Shown here: positions 5,696-14,620 of the stretch, piece by piece | Layout: the number at the start of each line of letters is the position of its first letter | Position numbering within the stretch: position 1 is the first letter of the stretch | Assembly (NCBI GenBank): GCA_011620785.1 | Contig: WOYM01000121.1 | Location: 1 to 19,757 of the forward strand | From: Methanothrix sp. | GTDB taxonomy: Archaea; Halobacteriota; Methanosarcinia; Methanotrichales; Methanotrichaceae | Reading direction: 5' to 3' | Length of the DNA stretch: 19,757 nt | Position numbers and translations under genes: made by a program | The notes under the pieces: generated by a model | Databases searched by the model: none | Told to the model about the DNA's origin: nothing | What the model saw: only the letters and a program-made list of their open reading frames with translations

Positions 5696-7186
5696 TTGCT
5701 CGACAGAAATGCTCTTTATAGCGCTTATTTCACCAGGGATAAGCTGGTGCATCATCATATCAACTCATTCAACGATTTCATAGATAAAGGCCTGCAAAAG
5801 GTGATCGACGAGGTTAACATCATCGAGACCAACATCGAGAACACCTATGTCAAGCTGGGCAACATCCGGGTGGAAAAGCCCATGGTTCGCGAGGCGGACG
5901 GCTCCGTGGAAAGGCTCTACCCCAACGATGCCCGCCTTCGCAACCTGACCTATGCCTCGCCAATAAAGCTGGAGATGACCATCGTTGAGGGGGAGACGGA
6001 GAAAGATCCTGTGGAAGCAGACATAGGCACCCTGCCCATCATGCTCAACTCCAAGATCTGCAACCTCTCCGGCCTCACCACCGATGAGATGATATCCTTT
6101 GGAGAGGACCCCTCAGACCCCGGCGGCTACTTCGTGGTCAACGGCTCGGAGAGGGTGATCATGACCCTGGAGGATCTGGCGCCAAACAAGATTCTAGTGG
6201 AGTACAACCAGCGCTACGATGAGAACATCGAGGTGGCAAAGGTCTTCAGTCAGAGGCAGGGCTACAGATCGCTGGTCATTGTGGAGAGGGGTCGCCGATC
6301 CATCCTGGAGGTCTCATTCCCCTCCGTCTCGGGCAGATTGAACTTCGTCACCCTTCTCCGCTCGCTGGGGATGGAGACGGATATGGATATCGTTAAATCG
6401 GTATCAGATAACCCGGAGATCATCAAGTTCATGCTGGAGAACCTGGAGGAAGCAGAGGTTTCCACCAACGATGAGGCCCTGGAGAAGATAGGCTCTCGCG
6501 TCGCAGCTGGCCAGGCCAAGGAGTACCAGAAGAAGAGGGCGACCTATGTCCTGGACCGCTACTTGCTCCCCCACATAGGCGTCGATGAGAAGGATAGGTA
6601 TGCAAAAGCTCTCTTCCTCTCCCGCATGGCCGAGGCCTGCTTCGAGCTGGCCTTAGCTCGGCGCAGCGAGGACGACAAGGACCACTACTCCAACAAGAGG
6701 CTGAAGCTCTCAGGAGACCTGATGGAAGACCTCTTCCGGGTGGCTTTCAACCGTTTGACCCGGGACATAAAGTATCAACTGGAGAGAGCTAGCATGAGAA
6801 ACAGAGACCTGAATGTGGTGACCACCGTCCGGGCGGATGTCCTCACCGAGAGGATGATTCACCCCCTGGCCACAGGCAACTGGGTAGGAGGGAGAACCGG
6901 CGTCTCCCAGCTCCTGGACAGGACCGATTATATGGCCACCCTCTCCCATCTGCGCAGGGTGATATCTCCTCTATCCCGGTCCCAGCCCCACTTCGAGGCC
7001 AGAGATCTGCATGCCACCCAGTGGGGACGCATCTGTCCCTCTGAGACGCCAGAGGGTCCAAACTGCGGCCTGGTGAAGAACTTCGCCCAGGGCGTCGAGC
7101 TCTCCAAAGGGATAGACGATTCGGAAGACATCAAGAAGATTCTCATGGATTTAGGGGTAATTTCGGTAGGTGATAGCATTGGCTGA
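5696..7186 (+). CDS. rpoB2: DNA-directed RNA polymerase subunit B''
   Basis: A 496-residue N-terminal half of the second-largest polymerase subunit, the usual length for methanogens in which the beta-like subunit is split. It covers the protrusion, lobe and fork regions. Recognisable stretches are GGYFVVNGSERVIMTLEDLAPN and, near the C-terminus, ARDLHATQWGRICPSETPEG, the conserved region next to the active site. The start TTG 5696 has a near-perfect GGTGATC ribosome site at 5687-5693, overlapping the end of rpoH. Its end overlaps the rpoB1 start by eight bases, so the two halves are probably made in equal amounts. Confidence 0.96.
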   Translation: MLDRNALYSAYFTRDKLVHHHINSFNDFIDKGLQKVIDEVNIIETNIENTYVKLGNIRVEKPMVREADGSVERLYPNDARLRNLTYASPIKLEMTIVEGETEKDPVEADIGTLPIMLNSKICNLSGLTTDEMISFGEDPSDPGGYFVVNGSERVIMTLEDLAPNKILVEYNQRYDENIEVAKVFSQRQGYRSLVIVERGRRSILEVSFPSVSGRLNFVTLLRSLGMETDMDIVKSVSDNPEIIKFMLENLEEAEVSTNDEALEKIGSRVAAGQAKEYQKKRATYVLDRYLLPHIGVDEKDRYAKALFLSRMAEACFELALARRSEDDKDHYSNKRLKLSGDLMEDLFRVAFNRLTRDIKYQLERASMRNRDLNVVTTVRADVLTERMIHPLATGNWVGGRTGVSQLLDRTDYMATLSHLRRVISPLSRSQPHFEARDLHATQWGRICPSETPEGPNCGLVKNFAQGVELSKGIDDSEDIKKILMDLGVISVGDSIG

Positions 7187-9008
7187 GGAAATGATTGGCG
7201 GCGCTAGAGTATATGTGAACGGTGAGATAGTGGGCTATCATGATGATCCCAAGACTCTGGTCGAGAACCTCCGCCGCCTCCGGCACTCGGGGAGCATCAG
7301 CAGCCAGACGAACGTAGCCTATTTCGAGGATACCGGTGAGATCTTCATGAACACCGACTCTGGCCGGGCGAGGAGGCCCCTTATCGTGGTCGAGGATGGC
7401 CGGGCCCTGGTCACCGATGAGCATGTTACCAGGATCCAGAAGGGAGAGATGAAATTCGATGACCTGGTGGCCGAGGGCCTGGTGGAGTACCTGGATGCAG
7501 AGGAGGAGGAGAACAGCCTCATCGCTATCTGGGAGGAGGACATCACCCCCGACCATACCCATCTGGAGCTCGACCCATCCATGATTCTGGGAATCGCTGC
7601 CGGCCTGGTCCCCTATCCCGAGCATAACGCCAGCCCCAGGAACACCATGGGCGCGGGAATGGTCAAGCAGTGCCTGGGCATGTCCACCGCCAACATGAGG
7701 CTCCGGCCCGACACCCGCGGCCACTATCTCAACAGCCCTCAGAAGGCTATAGTGCGGACGAAGACCTCCAAGGCCATAGGCTTTGACGAGAGGCCTGCAG
7801 GCCAGAACTTCGTGGTGGCAGTCCTCGCTTATGAGGGATACAACATTGAGGATGCCCTGGTCATGAACCGGGGCTCAATCCAGCGTGGCCTGGCTCGCAG
7901 CCACTTCTTCCGGGTCTCGGAGGCAGAGGAGCGCAAGTACCCCGGCGGCCAGGAGGACAAGTTCGAGATCCCGGATGTTGAGGTCAGGGGGGCTAGAGGG
8001 AGCGAGGCCTATGACCAGCTCGACTCAGACGGCCTGGTCAACCCCAATGCCTATGTGGGCCCCAATGACGTCCTGATCGGCAAGACCAGCCCTCCTCGTT
8101 TCCTGGAAGAGCCCTCGGAGTTCGGACTGACCCCCCAGCAGAGAAGGGAGACCTCGGTGACCATGCGCTCCAATGAGAAGGGTGTGGTGGACATGGTCAT
8201 CCTGACCGAATCCTCCAACGGCAACCGCCTGGCCAAGGTCAAGAGCCGCGACCAGCGCGTCCCGGAATTGGGCGACAAGTTCGCCTCCCGCCACGGCCAG
8301 AAGGGCGTGGTAGGCCTGATCGTCCCCCAGGAGGATATGCCTTTCACCGAGTCGGGCATAGTGCCGGACCTGCTGCTCAACCCTCATGCCATCCCCTCCC
8401 GGATGACCGTTGGACACGTCCTGGAGATGATCGGGGGCAAGGTCGGCTCATTGGACGGGAGGTTCATCGATGCCACCGCATTCTTAGGAGAGAACGAGCC
8501 GGAGCTCCGCTCCGCTCTGACGAAGTTCGGGTTCTCTCATACCGGCAGGGAGATACTGTACAATGGAGCCACTGGAGAGCAGATCATGGCAGACCTCTTC
8601 GTGGGAGTGATCCTCTATCAGAAGCTCTATCACATGGTCACAGGCAAGATGCACGCCCGCTCCCGCGGCCCAGTGCAGGTCCTCACCCGCCAGCCCACAG
8701 AAGGCCGGGCAAGGGAAGGAGGCTTGAGGTTTGGGGAAATGGAGAGGGATGTACTCATCGCCCATGGAGCCGCTCTGGCGCTTAAAGAGCGCCTGGTGGA
8801 CGAGTCGGACAAGGTCACAGAGCTCGTCTGCAGCCATTGCGGCATGATCGCCATTCACGACCGGCGAAGAAATGCCGACTTCTGCCCGACCTGCGGAGCA
8901 GACACGGAGATCTATCCGGTGGAGATGAGCTATGCCTTCAAGCTCCTATTGGACGAGATCAAATCGCTGGGAGTAGCACCACGACTGATCCTTGAAGACG
9001 CTGTTTAG
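7179..9008 (+). CDS. rpoB1: DNA-directed RNA polymerase subunit B'
   Basis: A 609-residue C-terminal half of the split second-largest subunit, contributing the hybrid-binding domain, wall and clamp anchor. Conserved blocks are GYNIEDALVMNRGS, KSRDQRVPELGDKFASRHGQ (from about residue 355) and the following GIVPDLLLNPHAIPSRMT. A zinc site of two CxxC pairs lies at C551/C554 and C569/C572. TTG 7179 is chosen because AGGTGAT lies four to five bases upstream and the protein then begins MAEEMIGGARVYVNG; GTG 7170 would add three residues and lacks that site. It overlaps the end of rpoB2. Confidence 0.96.
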   Translation: MAEEMIGGARVYVNGEIVGYHDDPKTLVENLRRLRHSGSISSQTNVAYFEDTGEIFMNTDSGRARRPLIVVEDGRALVTDEHVTRIQKGEMKFDDLVAEGLVEYLDAEEEENSLIAIWEEDITPDHTHLELDPSMILGIAAGLVPYPEHNASPRNTMGAGMVKQCLGMSTANMRLRPDTRGHYLNSPQKAIVRTKTSKAIGFDERPAGQNFVVAVLAYEGYNIEDALVMNRGSIQRGLARSHFFRVSEAEERKYPGGQEDKFEIPDVEVRGARGSEAYDQLDSDGLVNPNAYVGPNDVLIGKTSPPRFLEEPSEFGLTPQQRRETSVTMRSNEKGVVDMVILTESSNGNRLAKVKSRDQRVPELGDKFASRHGQKGVVGLIVPQEDMPFTESGIVPDLLLNPHAIPSRMTVGHVLEMIGGKVGSLDGRFIDATAFLGENEPELRSALTKFGFSHTGREILYNGATGEQIMADLFVGVILYQKLYHMVTGKMHARSRGPVQVLTRQPTEGRAREGGLRFGEMERDVLIAHGAALALKERLVDESDKVTELVCSHCGMIAIHDRRRNADFCPTCGADTEIYPVEMSYAFKLLLDEIKSLGVAPRLILEDAV

Positions 9009-9016
9009 GTGTAAAT

Positions 9017-11644
9017 ATGACTGTACCCAAGAGAATAGGCAAGATCCGCTTCGGCCTGATCTCGCCCCAAGAGTTTAGAAAGATGAGCGTGGTCAAGATC
9101 ATCACCGCTGATACTTACGATGATGACGGCTTTCCCATTGAGATGGGGCTTATGGACCCGAGGCTTGGCGTCATCGACCCAGGCCTGCGCTGCCGATCCT
9201 GCGGCGGGAGGCCTGGAGAGTGCCCAGGCCACTTCGGCCATATCGACCTCATCGCCCCGGTCATCCACGTTGGTTTTGCCAAGCTGATCCGGAAGGTCCT
9301 GCGGGCCATATGCAGAGACTGCTCCCGCTTGATGCTCAAGGACAATGAGAAGAAGATGTACCTGGAGCAGATCCAAGAGCTGGAACGGCTGGGCCAGATG
9401 ACCGACGATACGGTGAACAAGGTATTCGCCGAGGCCAGAAAGAATAAGACCTGCCCCTACTGCGGCGCTCCCCAGCAGGAGATCAAGTTCGAGCGGCCTT
9501 TATCATATATTGAGGAGGGCCACAAGCTCACCGCCTCAGACATTCGCGACCGGTTTGAGAAGGTCCCGGACGAGGATATCCAGGTGATGGGCATGAATCC
9601 GGCGACTGCGAGGCCAGAATGGATGATCCTGACCGTCCTCCCTGTGCCACCGGTGACCATGCGCCCATCCATCACCCTTGAATCCGGCCAGAGGAGCGAG
9701 GACGACCTCACCCACAAACTGGTGGATATCATCAGAATAAACCAACGCTTCCAGGAGAATCGGGAGGCTGGAGCTCCCCAGCTGATCATAGAGGATCTGT
9801 GGGAACTCCTGCAATACCATGTAACCACATTCCTGGACAATACCGTCTCCGGAGTTCCTCCTGCCCGCCACCGCTCAGGCAGGCCCTTGAAGACCCTCTC
9901 CCAGCGATTGAAGGGGAAGGAGGGGCGATTCAGGGGATCTCTATCCGGCAAGAGAGTCAACTTCAGCGCCAGAACGGTCATATCCCCTGATCCCAACCTA
10001 AGCATCGGCGAGGTGGGCGTGCCCATGGATATAGCCATGGAGCTATCTGTGCCCATGATTGCCAACTCCAGGAACATGGAGATAGTTAAGACATTTGTGC
10101 GCCGCGGTCCGGACCGGCACCCGGGAGTCAACTACGTCACCCGTCCCGACCAGAGGAGGGTCAAGGTCACAGACAAGAACTGTGTGGAGGTCGCAGAACA
10201 GATCGACATCGGCTGGAAGATCGACCGCCAGCTTGCTGATGGCGATATAGTCCTGTTCAACCGCCAGCCATCCCTGCACCGGATGTCCATCATGTCTCAC
10301 CGGGTGAAGGTTATGCCCTACAAGACCTTCCGGCTCAATCCGGCGGTCTGCCCTCCCTATAACGCCGACTTCGATGGTGACGAGATGAACATGCATGTGC
10401 CCCAGACCGAGGAGGCCCGGGCGGAGGCTGAGATCTTGATGAGGGTGCAGGAGAACATCCTATCCCCCAGGTTCGGTGGGCCCATCATCGGCGGCATCCA
10501 CGATTATGTGACCGGCTCGTTTTTGCTGACACACGAGCGAACGCCCATTGACCGCCGGGGGGCGATGGAGCTCTTGAAGAAGTTCGATATAACCGAGCTT
10601 CCCGCACCCGAGGGAGAACTTAATGGTGAGCCTTACTGGACGGGAAAGCAGATATTCAGCCTCATCCTCCCTCGAGGCCTGGACCTGAACTTCAAGGCTG
10701 ACTTCTGCTACAACTGCGATGTCTGCAAGAACGAGGAGTGCGAGAACGATGCCTACGTAGTCATCCAGGATGGCCAGCTCAAGATGGGGACCATAGACGC
10801 CAAGGCGATAGGGGCCTTCAAAGGCAAGATAACAGACAGGATAATAAAGGAGTACAGCCCCTCCGTGGCGAGCGAGTTCCTGGACAGAATGACCCGCCTG
10901 GCCCTGAGGGGCATAATGCACGCGGGGTTTAGCTTCGGAATAGATGACGAGGACATTCCCCCTGAAGCAGTAGATCAGATCGAAGAGACCACCCGTACTG
11001 CTAGGGAGAAGGCCCAGCAGCTCATCGAGACCTATAAAGCAGGAGAGCTCGAGCCTCTGCCCGGCCGCACCCTGGATGAGACCCTGGAGATGAGGATCAT
11101 GCAGACCTTGGGCAAAGCTCGAGACACCGCCGGCAAGATCGCCGGCCGCTACCTGGGCTTGGACAACTCCGGGGTGGTGATGGCGGTGAGCGGAGCCAGG
11201 GGCAGCATGCTAAACCTGACCCAAATGGCGGCCTGCGTAGGCCAGCAGTCGGTGAGGGGCGAGCGCATCATGCGCGGCTACGCCGGCAGAACCCTGCCTC
11301 ACTTCCGGCGGGGAGACCTGGGAGCAGAAGCACACGGATTCGTGGAGTCCAGCTACAAGGACGGCCTGAACCCCACCGAGTTCTTCTTCCACGCCATCGG
11401 CGGTCGCGAAGGCCTGGTGGACACGGCCATCAGAACATCCCAGAGCGGCTACCTGCAAAGAAGGCTGGTCAATGCCCTGCAGGACCTGGAGGTCAAATAT
11501 GATGGCACAGTCAAGGAGACGAGAGGGATGATCGTCCAGTTCAAGTACGGCGAGGATGGGGTTGATGCCTCCAGGAGAGACTATGCCAGCATAGATAACG
11601 TCAAGCGCATCATCAAGAGCGTGCTGAAGAAGGAGTCGGCATGA
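9017..11644 (+). CDS. rpoA1: DNA-directed RNA polymerase subunit A'
   Basis: An 875-residue N-terminal part of the largest polymerase subunit, of normal length and without an intein. It holds the catalytic Mg2+ site NADFDGD at 449-455, with D451, D453 and D455 as metal ligands. The clamp zinc site is C59, C62, C69 and H72 (CRSCGGRPGECPGH). Further Cys pairs occur at CRDC and CPYC, and a CYNCDVCKNEEC cluster lies around 563-574. The conserved RQPSLHRMSIMSHRVKVMP precedes the metal site. ATG 9017 follows AGGTGTAAAT. The end overlaps rpoA2 by four bases (ATGA). Confidence 0.97.
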   Translation: MTVPKRIGKIRFGLISPQEFRKMSVVKIITADTYDDDGFPIEMGLMDPRLGVIDPGLRCRSCGGRPGECPGHFGHIDLIAPVIHVGFAKLIRKVLRAICRDCSRLMLKDNEKKMYLEQIQELERLGQMTDDTVNKVFAEARKNKTCPYCGAPQQEIKFERPLSYIEEGHKLTASDIRDRFEKVPDEDIQVMGMNPATARPEWMILTVLPVPPVTMRPSITLESGQRSEDDLTHKLVDIIRINQRFQENREAGAPQLIIEDLWELLQYHVTTFLDNTVSGVPPARHRSGRPLKTLSQRLKGKEGRFRGSLSGKRVNFSARTVISPDPNLSIGEVGVPMDIAMELSVPMIANSRNMEIVKTFVRRGPDRHPGVNYVTRPDQRRVKVTDKNCVEVAEQIDIGWKIDRQLADGDIVLFNRQPSLHRMSIMSHRVKVMPYKTFRLNPAVCPPYNADFDGDEMNMHVPQTEEARAEAEILMRVQENILSPRFGGPIIGGIHDYVTGSFLLTHERTPIDRRGAMELLKKFDITELPAPEGELNGEPYWTGKQIFSLILPRGLDLNFKADFCYNCDVCKNEECENDAYVVIQDGQLKMGTIDAKAIGAFKGKITDRIIKEYSPSVASEFLDRMTRLALRGIMHAGFSFGIDDEDIPPEAVDQIEETTRTAREKAQQLIETYKAGELEPLPGRTLDETLEMRIMQTLGKARDTAGKIAGRYLGLDNSGVVMAVSGARGSMLNLTQMAACVGQQSVRGERIMRGYAGRTLPHFRRGDLGAEAHGFVESSYKDGLNPTEFFFHAIGGREGLVDTAIRTSQSGYLQRRLVNALQDLEVKYDGTVKETRGMIVQFKYGEDGVDASRRDYASIDNVKRIIKSVLKKESA

Positions 11645-12780
11645 GCCTATCAGAAAAGGATATCCAGGAGAAGCTGGGTGGAATAGAGCTTCCCCAGAGC
11701 ATCAAAGAGGCAATTCAAAACGAGTTGAAGGGAGCAGAAATAAGCTCGGAGGAGATCGATGAGATCGTATCCCAGGTGAAGGCTGACTACGAGCACTCAC
11801 GGGTTGAGCCCTGCGAGGCGGTGGGCGTGGTCGCCGCCCAGTCCATAGGCGAGCCTGGCACCCAGATGACGATGCGAACCTTCCACTACGCCGGCGTGGC
11901 CGAGATCAACGTCACCCTGGGGCTCCCCAGGCTGATCGAGATCGTGGACGCAAGAAAGATCCCCTCCACCCCCACAATGACCATCAAACTGACTCCAGAG
12001 TATGCTCATGATCGTGACCTGGCCAGAGAGGTTGCCTGGGCCATAGAGTCCTCCTCCATACTTCACCTGGGATCGATTGCCACTGATCTCGCGGAGATGA
12101 ATGTGATCATCGAGCTCAACCCAGGGGCCCTCGATCAACGCAAGATCACTGCAGAAGAGGTGGCAGCAAAGCTGAAGGAAGAGACGGGCCTGGATGTGGA
12201 CCAGAAGGAGAACCTCCTGGTAATGGCACCGGAAGAGCCCTCCTACCGGGAGCTGCTTCAGCTGGTGGAGAAGATAAAAAAGCTCTCCCTAAAAGGGGTG
12301 GAAGGAATCAAGAGGGTGGTGATCAGGAAGGAGGGAGACGAGTATATCCTTTATACTGAAGGCTCGTCCCTCAAGAAGGTTATGCAGTTCGAGGGAGTGG
12401 ACCCCACCCGAATTAAGACCAACAATATAAGCGAGATCGGCGAGGTTCTGGGTATAGAAGCGGCCAGAAACGCCATCATCAACGAGGCCACAGATACCCT
12501 GCGCGAGCAGGGCCTATCGGTGGATGTCCGCCATATCATGCTGGTAGCGGACATCATGACCGTGGACGGAGAGCTCAAGCAGATCGGTCGACATGGCGTA
12601 TCGGGTGAGAAGGCCAGCGTTCTGGCCAGAGCGGCCTTCGAGGTCACTGTCAATCACATCCTGGATGCTGCTGTGAGAGGAGATGTAGACGATCTCAAGG
12701 GTGTTACGGAAAACGTCATCGTGGGCCAGCCGATACAGCTCGGCACCGGAGACGTGAAGCTGGTAGCAATCAAGAGGTAA
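11641..12780 (+). CDS. rpoA2: DNA-directed RNA polymerase subunit A''
   Basis: A 379-residue C-terminal part of the largest polymerase subunit. The trigger loop region GEPGTQMTMRTFHYAGVAEI is at about 70-89, with the catalytic-loop histidine H82, followed by TLGLPRLIEIVDAR. The conserved end (QIGRHGVSGEKASVLARAAF) is also present. Residues 1-55 form the predicted helical start typical of archaeal A''. AAGGAG lies six bases before ATG 11641, which overlaps the rpoA1 stop codon, so translation of A' and A'' is probably coupled. Confidence 0.97.
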   Translation: MSLSEKDIQEKLGGIELPQSIKEAIQNELKGAEISSEEIDEIVSQVKADYEHSRVEPCEAVGVVAAQSIGEPGTQMTMRTFHYAGVAEINVTLGLPRLIEIVDARKIPSTPTMTIKLTPEYAHDRDLAREVAWAIESSSILHLGSIATDLAEMNVIIELNPGALDQRKITAEEVAAKLKEETGLDVDQKENLLVMAPEEPSYRELLQLVEKIKKLSLKGVEGIKRVVIRKEGDEYILYTEGSSLKKVMQFEGVDPTRIKTNNISEIGEVLGIEAARNAIINEATDTLREQGLSVDVRHIMLVADIMTVDGELKQIGRHGVSGEKASVLARAAFEVTVNHILDAAVRGDVDDLKGVTENVIVGQPIQLGTGDVKLVAIKR

Positions 12781-12785
12781 TAACG

Positions 12786-13094
12786 ATGATCAATGTAGAT
12801 AGAGCGTTAAGAAGTTCCATCAGAACTGGAAATGTGATGCTAGGATCGAATAGGACCATTGAAGCAGGACTTGGCGGACAGGCAAAGCTCATAGTTTATG
12901 CCCTCGATTGCCCTGCAGACGTGCGGATGCAGCTGGAGACCATGGACCTGCCGGTCTACGGTTATCAGGGAATGGGCAAGGACCTCGGATCTGCCTGCGG
13001 AAAACCTTTCTCCGTGGCTGCATTGGCCATCATCGAGCCAGGCGACTCGGAGATAATGGCACTGCAGCGTGAGATCCGGGGTGTTGAGGCATGA
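12786..13094 (+). CDS. rpl30e: Ribosomal protein eL30 (L30e)
   Basis: A 102-residue large-subunit ribosomal protein of the L7Ae/L30e kink-turn-binding fold. Recognisable features are the NVMLGSNRTIEAG loop near residues 17-29, a VYALDCPADVR strand-turn, and the C-terminal PFSVAALAIIEPGDS. It belongs to the archaeal polymerase operon at this exact place, between rpoA2 and nusA. ATG 12786 follows AGAGGTAATAACG, which overlaps the end of rpoA2. The end overlaps nusA by four bases. Confidence 0.93.
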   Translation: MINVDRALRSSIRTGNVMLGSNRTIEAGLGGQAKLIVYALDCPADVRMQLETMDLPVYGYQGMGKDLGSACGKPFSVAALAIIEPGDSEIMALQREIRGVEA

Positions 13095-13522
13095 GTGAGT
13101 TCAAGCTCACCACAGAAGGAATAAGATATATAGCTCTGTTTGAGAGCCTCACGGGAGGCATGGCAAGGGACTGTGTGGTAGACGAGGAGAATGAAAGAAT
13201 CATCTTCGTCATCAAGAAAGGAGATATGGGCGCCGCCATTGGCCGAAAAGGCTCGAACATCAACCGGGTCAAGAAATCGGTCGGCAAGCAGATAGAGATC
13301 GTGGAGTATAGCGAGGACGTTAAAGAGTTCCTGGAAAACCTCTTCCAGCCCGCGGCCATCAAGAACGTCATGGTCGTGAACAAGAATAGTAAGCGATTGG
13401 CTTATGTAGAGGTAGCAAATAAGGACAAGGGCATTGCCATCGGCAGGGATGGTCGCAATATACTCAAAGCCAAGATGCTTGCACAGAGGCACCATGGCGT
13501 TGATGATATCATAATTCAATGA
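13091..13522 (+). CDS. nusA: NusA-like transcription factor (KH domains only)
   Basis: A 143-residue archaeal NusA, which keeps the two KH RNA-binding domains and lacks the polymerase-binding and S1 domains of bacterial NusA. The two GxxG loops are clear: GAAIGRKGSNINRVKK in KH1 (about 48-63) and GIAIGRDGRNILKAK in KH2 (about 114-128). It likely binds nascent RNA during elongation or termination. ATG 13091 overlaps the rpl30e stop codon and has a GAGG site just upstream. It is followed by rpsL after 25 bases. Confidence 0.94.
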   Translation: MSEFKLTTEGIRYIALFESLTGGMARDCVVDEENERIIFVIKKGDMGAAIGRKGSNINRVKKSVGKQIEIVEYSEDVKEFLENLFQPAAIKNVMVVNKNSKRLAYVEVANKDKGIAIGRDGRNILKAKMLAQRHHGVDDIIIQ

Positions 13523-13547
13523 CGATGATTTATTCAAGGTGAAATGA

Positions 13548-13976
13548 ATGGGAAATGGAATCTATGCAGCCAGGAAACTGGAGAGTGATAGGAAGACAAT
13601 GAGGTGGAGCCATCCCAAGTTTATCCGCAGGATGTCAGGGAGCAAGATAAAGGCTGACCCCCTGGGTGGAGCGCCCATGGGAAGGGGTATTGTCCTGGAG
13701 AAGGTCGGAATTGAGGCAAAACAGCCCAACTCGGCCATAAGAAAGGCAGTGCGCATTCAGCTCATTAAAAACGGCCGTCAGGTTACGGCTTTTGCCCCGG
13801 GCGATGGAGCCATCGGATTTATAGATGAGCACGATGAGGTCCTGGTAGACCGCATCGGCGGACGTCAGGGCCGATCCATGGGAGATATCCCTGGAGTCAG
13901 ATTCAAGGTCATCGCTGTCAATAATGTATCCCTGCAAGAGCTTGTGCGGGGCAGGAAAGAGAAGCCGGTGAGGTGA
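13548..13976 (+). CDS. rpsL: Ribosomal protein uS12
   Basis: A 142-residue small-subunit protein at the decoding centre. The universally conserved loop KQPNSAIRKAVR is at 58-69, with GGRQGRSMGDIPGVRFKV towards the C-terminus. The length is that of archaeal/eukaryotic uS12 (S23 type). ATG 13548 has AAGGTGA five bases upstream. A T/A-rich stretch (GATTTATTC) just upstream might carry an internal promoter, but this is weak. Its stop codon falls inside the ribosome site of rpsG. Confidence 0.96.
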   Translation: MGNGIYAARKLESDRKTMRWSHPKFIRRMSGSKIKADPLGGAPMGRGIVLEKVGIEAKQPNSAIRKAVRIQLIKNGRQVTAFAPGDGAIGFIDEHDEVLVDRIGGRQGRSMGDIPGVRFKVIAVNNVSLQELVRGRKEKPVR

Positions 13977-13981
13977 TCGAC

Positions 13982-14539
13982 ATGAAGGTATTCGGCAAAT
14001 GGGAGAGTATTGAGACAGAGGTCCTGGATCCCGGAGTGAGAGGATACATGAACCTTGCGCCAAAAGCGGTCATGCACTCCGGCGGAAAGCATGCAAAGCA
14101 GCAGTTCAAGAAGTCTGAGCAACATATCGTCGAGCGTCTGGTCAATAAGATGATGCGCAAGGAGAAGAACACCGGCAAGAAGCTCAAGGCTTATGCCATA
14201 GTGGAAGGGGCCTTTGACATCATCGCCAAGAGGACCAAGGAGAATCCCCTTACCGTTCTGGGCCAGGCCATTGCCAACGCCGGGCCGCGGGAAGAGGTCG
14301 TGCGTCTCAAGTACGGAGGCATTACCGTGCCCAAAGCAGTGGACACCGCCCCTCAGAGAAGGGTGGACACCGCCCTGATGTTTATCGCCAAGGGCGCTCA
14401 CGCTGCCTCATTCAAGAAGACCAAGACTGCAGAGGCGGCCCTGGCCGATGAGATCATCGCTGCTGCTAACCGCGATGTTAAGAGCTACGCCATAAACCAC
14501 AAGGACAGCGTGGAGCGCGTGGCCAAAGCAGCAAGATAA
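13982..14539 (+). CDS. rpsG: Ribosomal protein uS7
   Basis: A 185-residue small-subunit protein that organises the 3' domain of 16S rRNA. Conserved stretches are the PLTVLGQAIANAGPREEV core, RLKYGGITVPKAVDTAPQRR and the C-terminal AINHKDSVERVAKAAR. ATG 13982 is chosen because GAGGTGATC lies directly upstream, spanning the rpsL stop codon; GTG 13973 would add three residues but lies inside that site. It is the last gene of the operon here. EF-2, EF-1 alpha and uS10, which follow it in many archaea, are not present downstream. Confidence 0.96.
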   Translation: MKVFGKWESIETEVLDPGVRGYMNLAPKAVMHSGGKHAKQQFKKSEQHIVERLVNKMMRKEKNTGKKLKAYAIVEGAFDIIAKRTKENPLTVLGQAIANAGPREEVVRLKYGGITVPKAVDTAPQRRVDTALMFIAKGAHAASFKKTKTAEAALADEIIAAANRDVKSYAINHKDSVERVAKAAR

Positions 14540-14561
14540 GATCGGTTACATATTAAAAAGG

Positions 14562-14595
14562 ATAGGCGCTGGCCAATCAGGCACATAGCGCCTAT
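14562..14595 (+). promoter_or_regulatory. Stem-loop after rpsG overlapping the next promoter
   Basis: ATAGGCGCT (14562-14570) and AGCGCCTAT (14587-14595) are perfect 9-bp inverted arms with a 16-base loop, followed at 14604-14608 by TTTTT. It starts 22 bases after the rpsG stop codon and could end the polymerase-ribosomal operon. The right arm runs into the TATA box TATAAAA (14593-14599) of the methyltransferase gene, so it could equally be an operator. Confidence 0.6.
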
Positions 14596-14599
14596 AAAA
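14593..14599 (+). promoter_or_regulatory. TATA box of the methyltransferase gene
   Basis: TATAAAA is centred 25 bases before ATG 14621, the usual TATA-to-start distance in archaea. The transcript would therefore begin at or next to the start codon, with no leader. Confidence 0.6.
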
Positions 14600-14620
14600 T
14601 CTGTTTTTATGAACATAACC

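Noticed and set aside
7143..7724. Minus-strand 193-codon frame opposite rpoB1
   Set aside because: Antisense to conserved polymerase sequence, with no ribosome site or domain.
10700..10745. Cys cluster CYNCDVCKNEEC in RpoA' as a novel metal site
   Set aside because: As far as I recall, similar cysteines occur in other methanogen RpoA' proteins, so it is a normal feature of the family.
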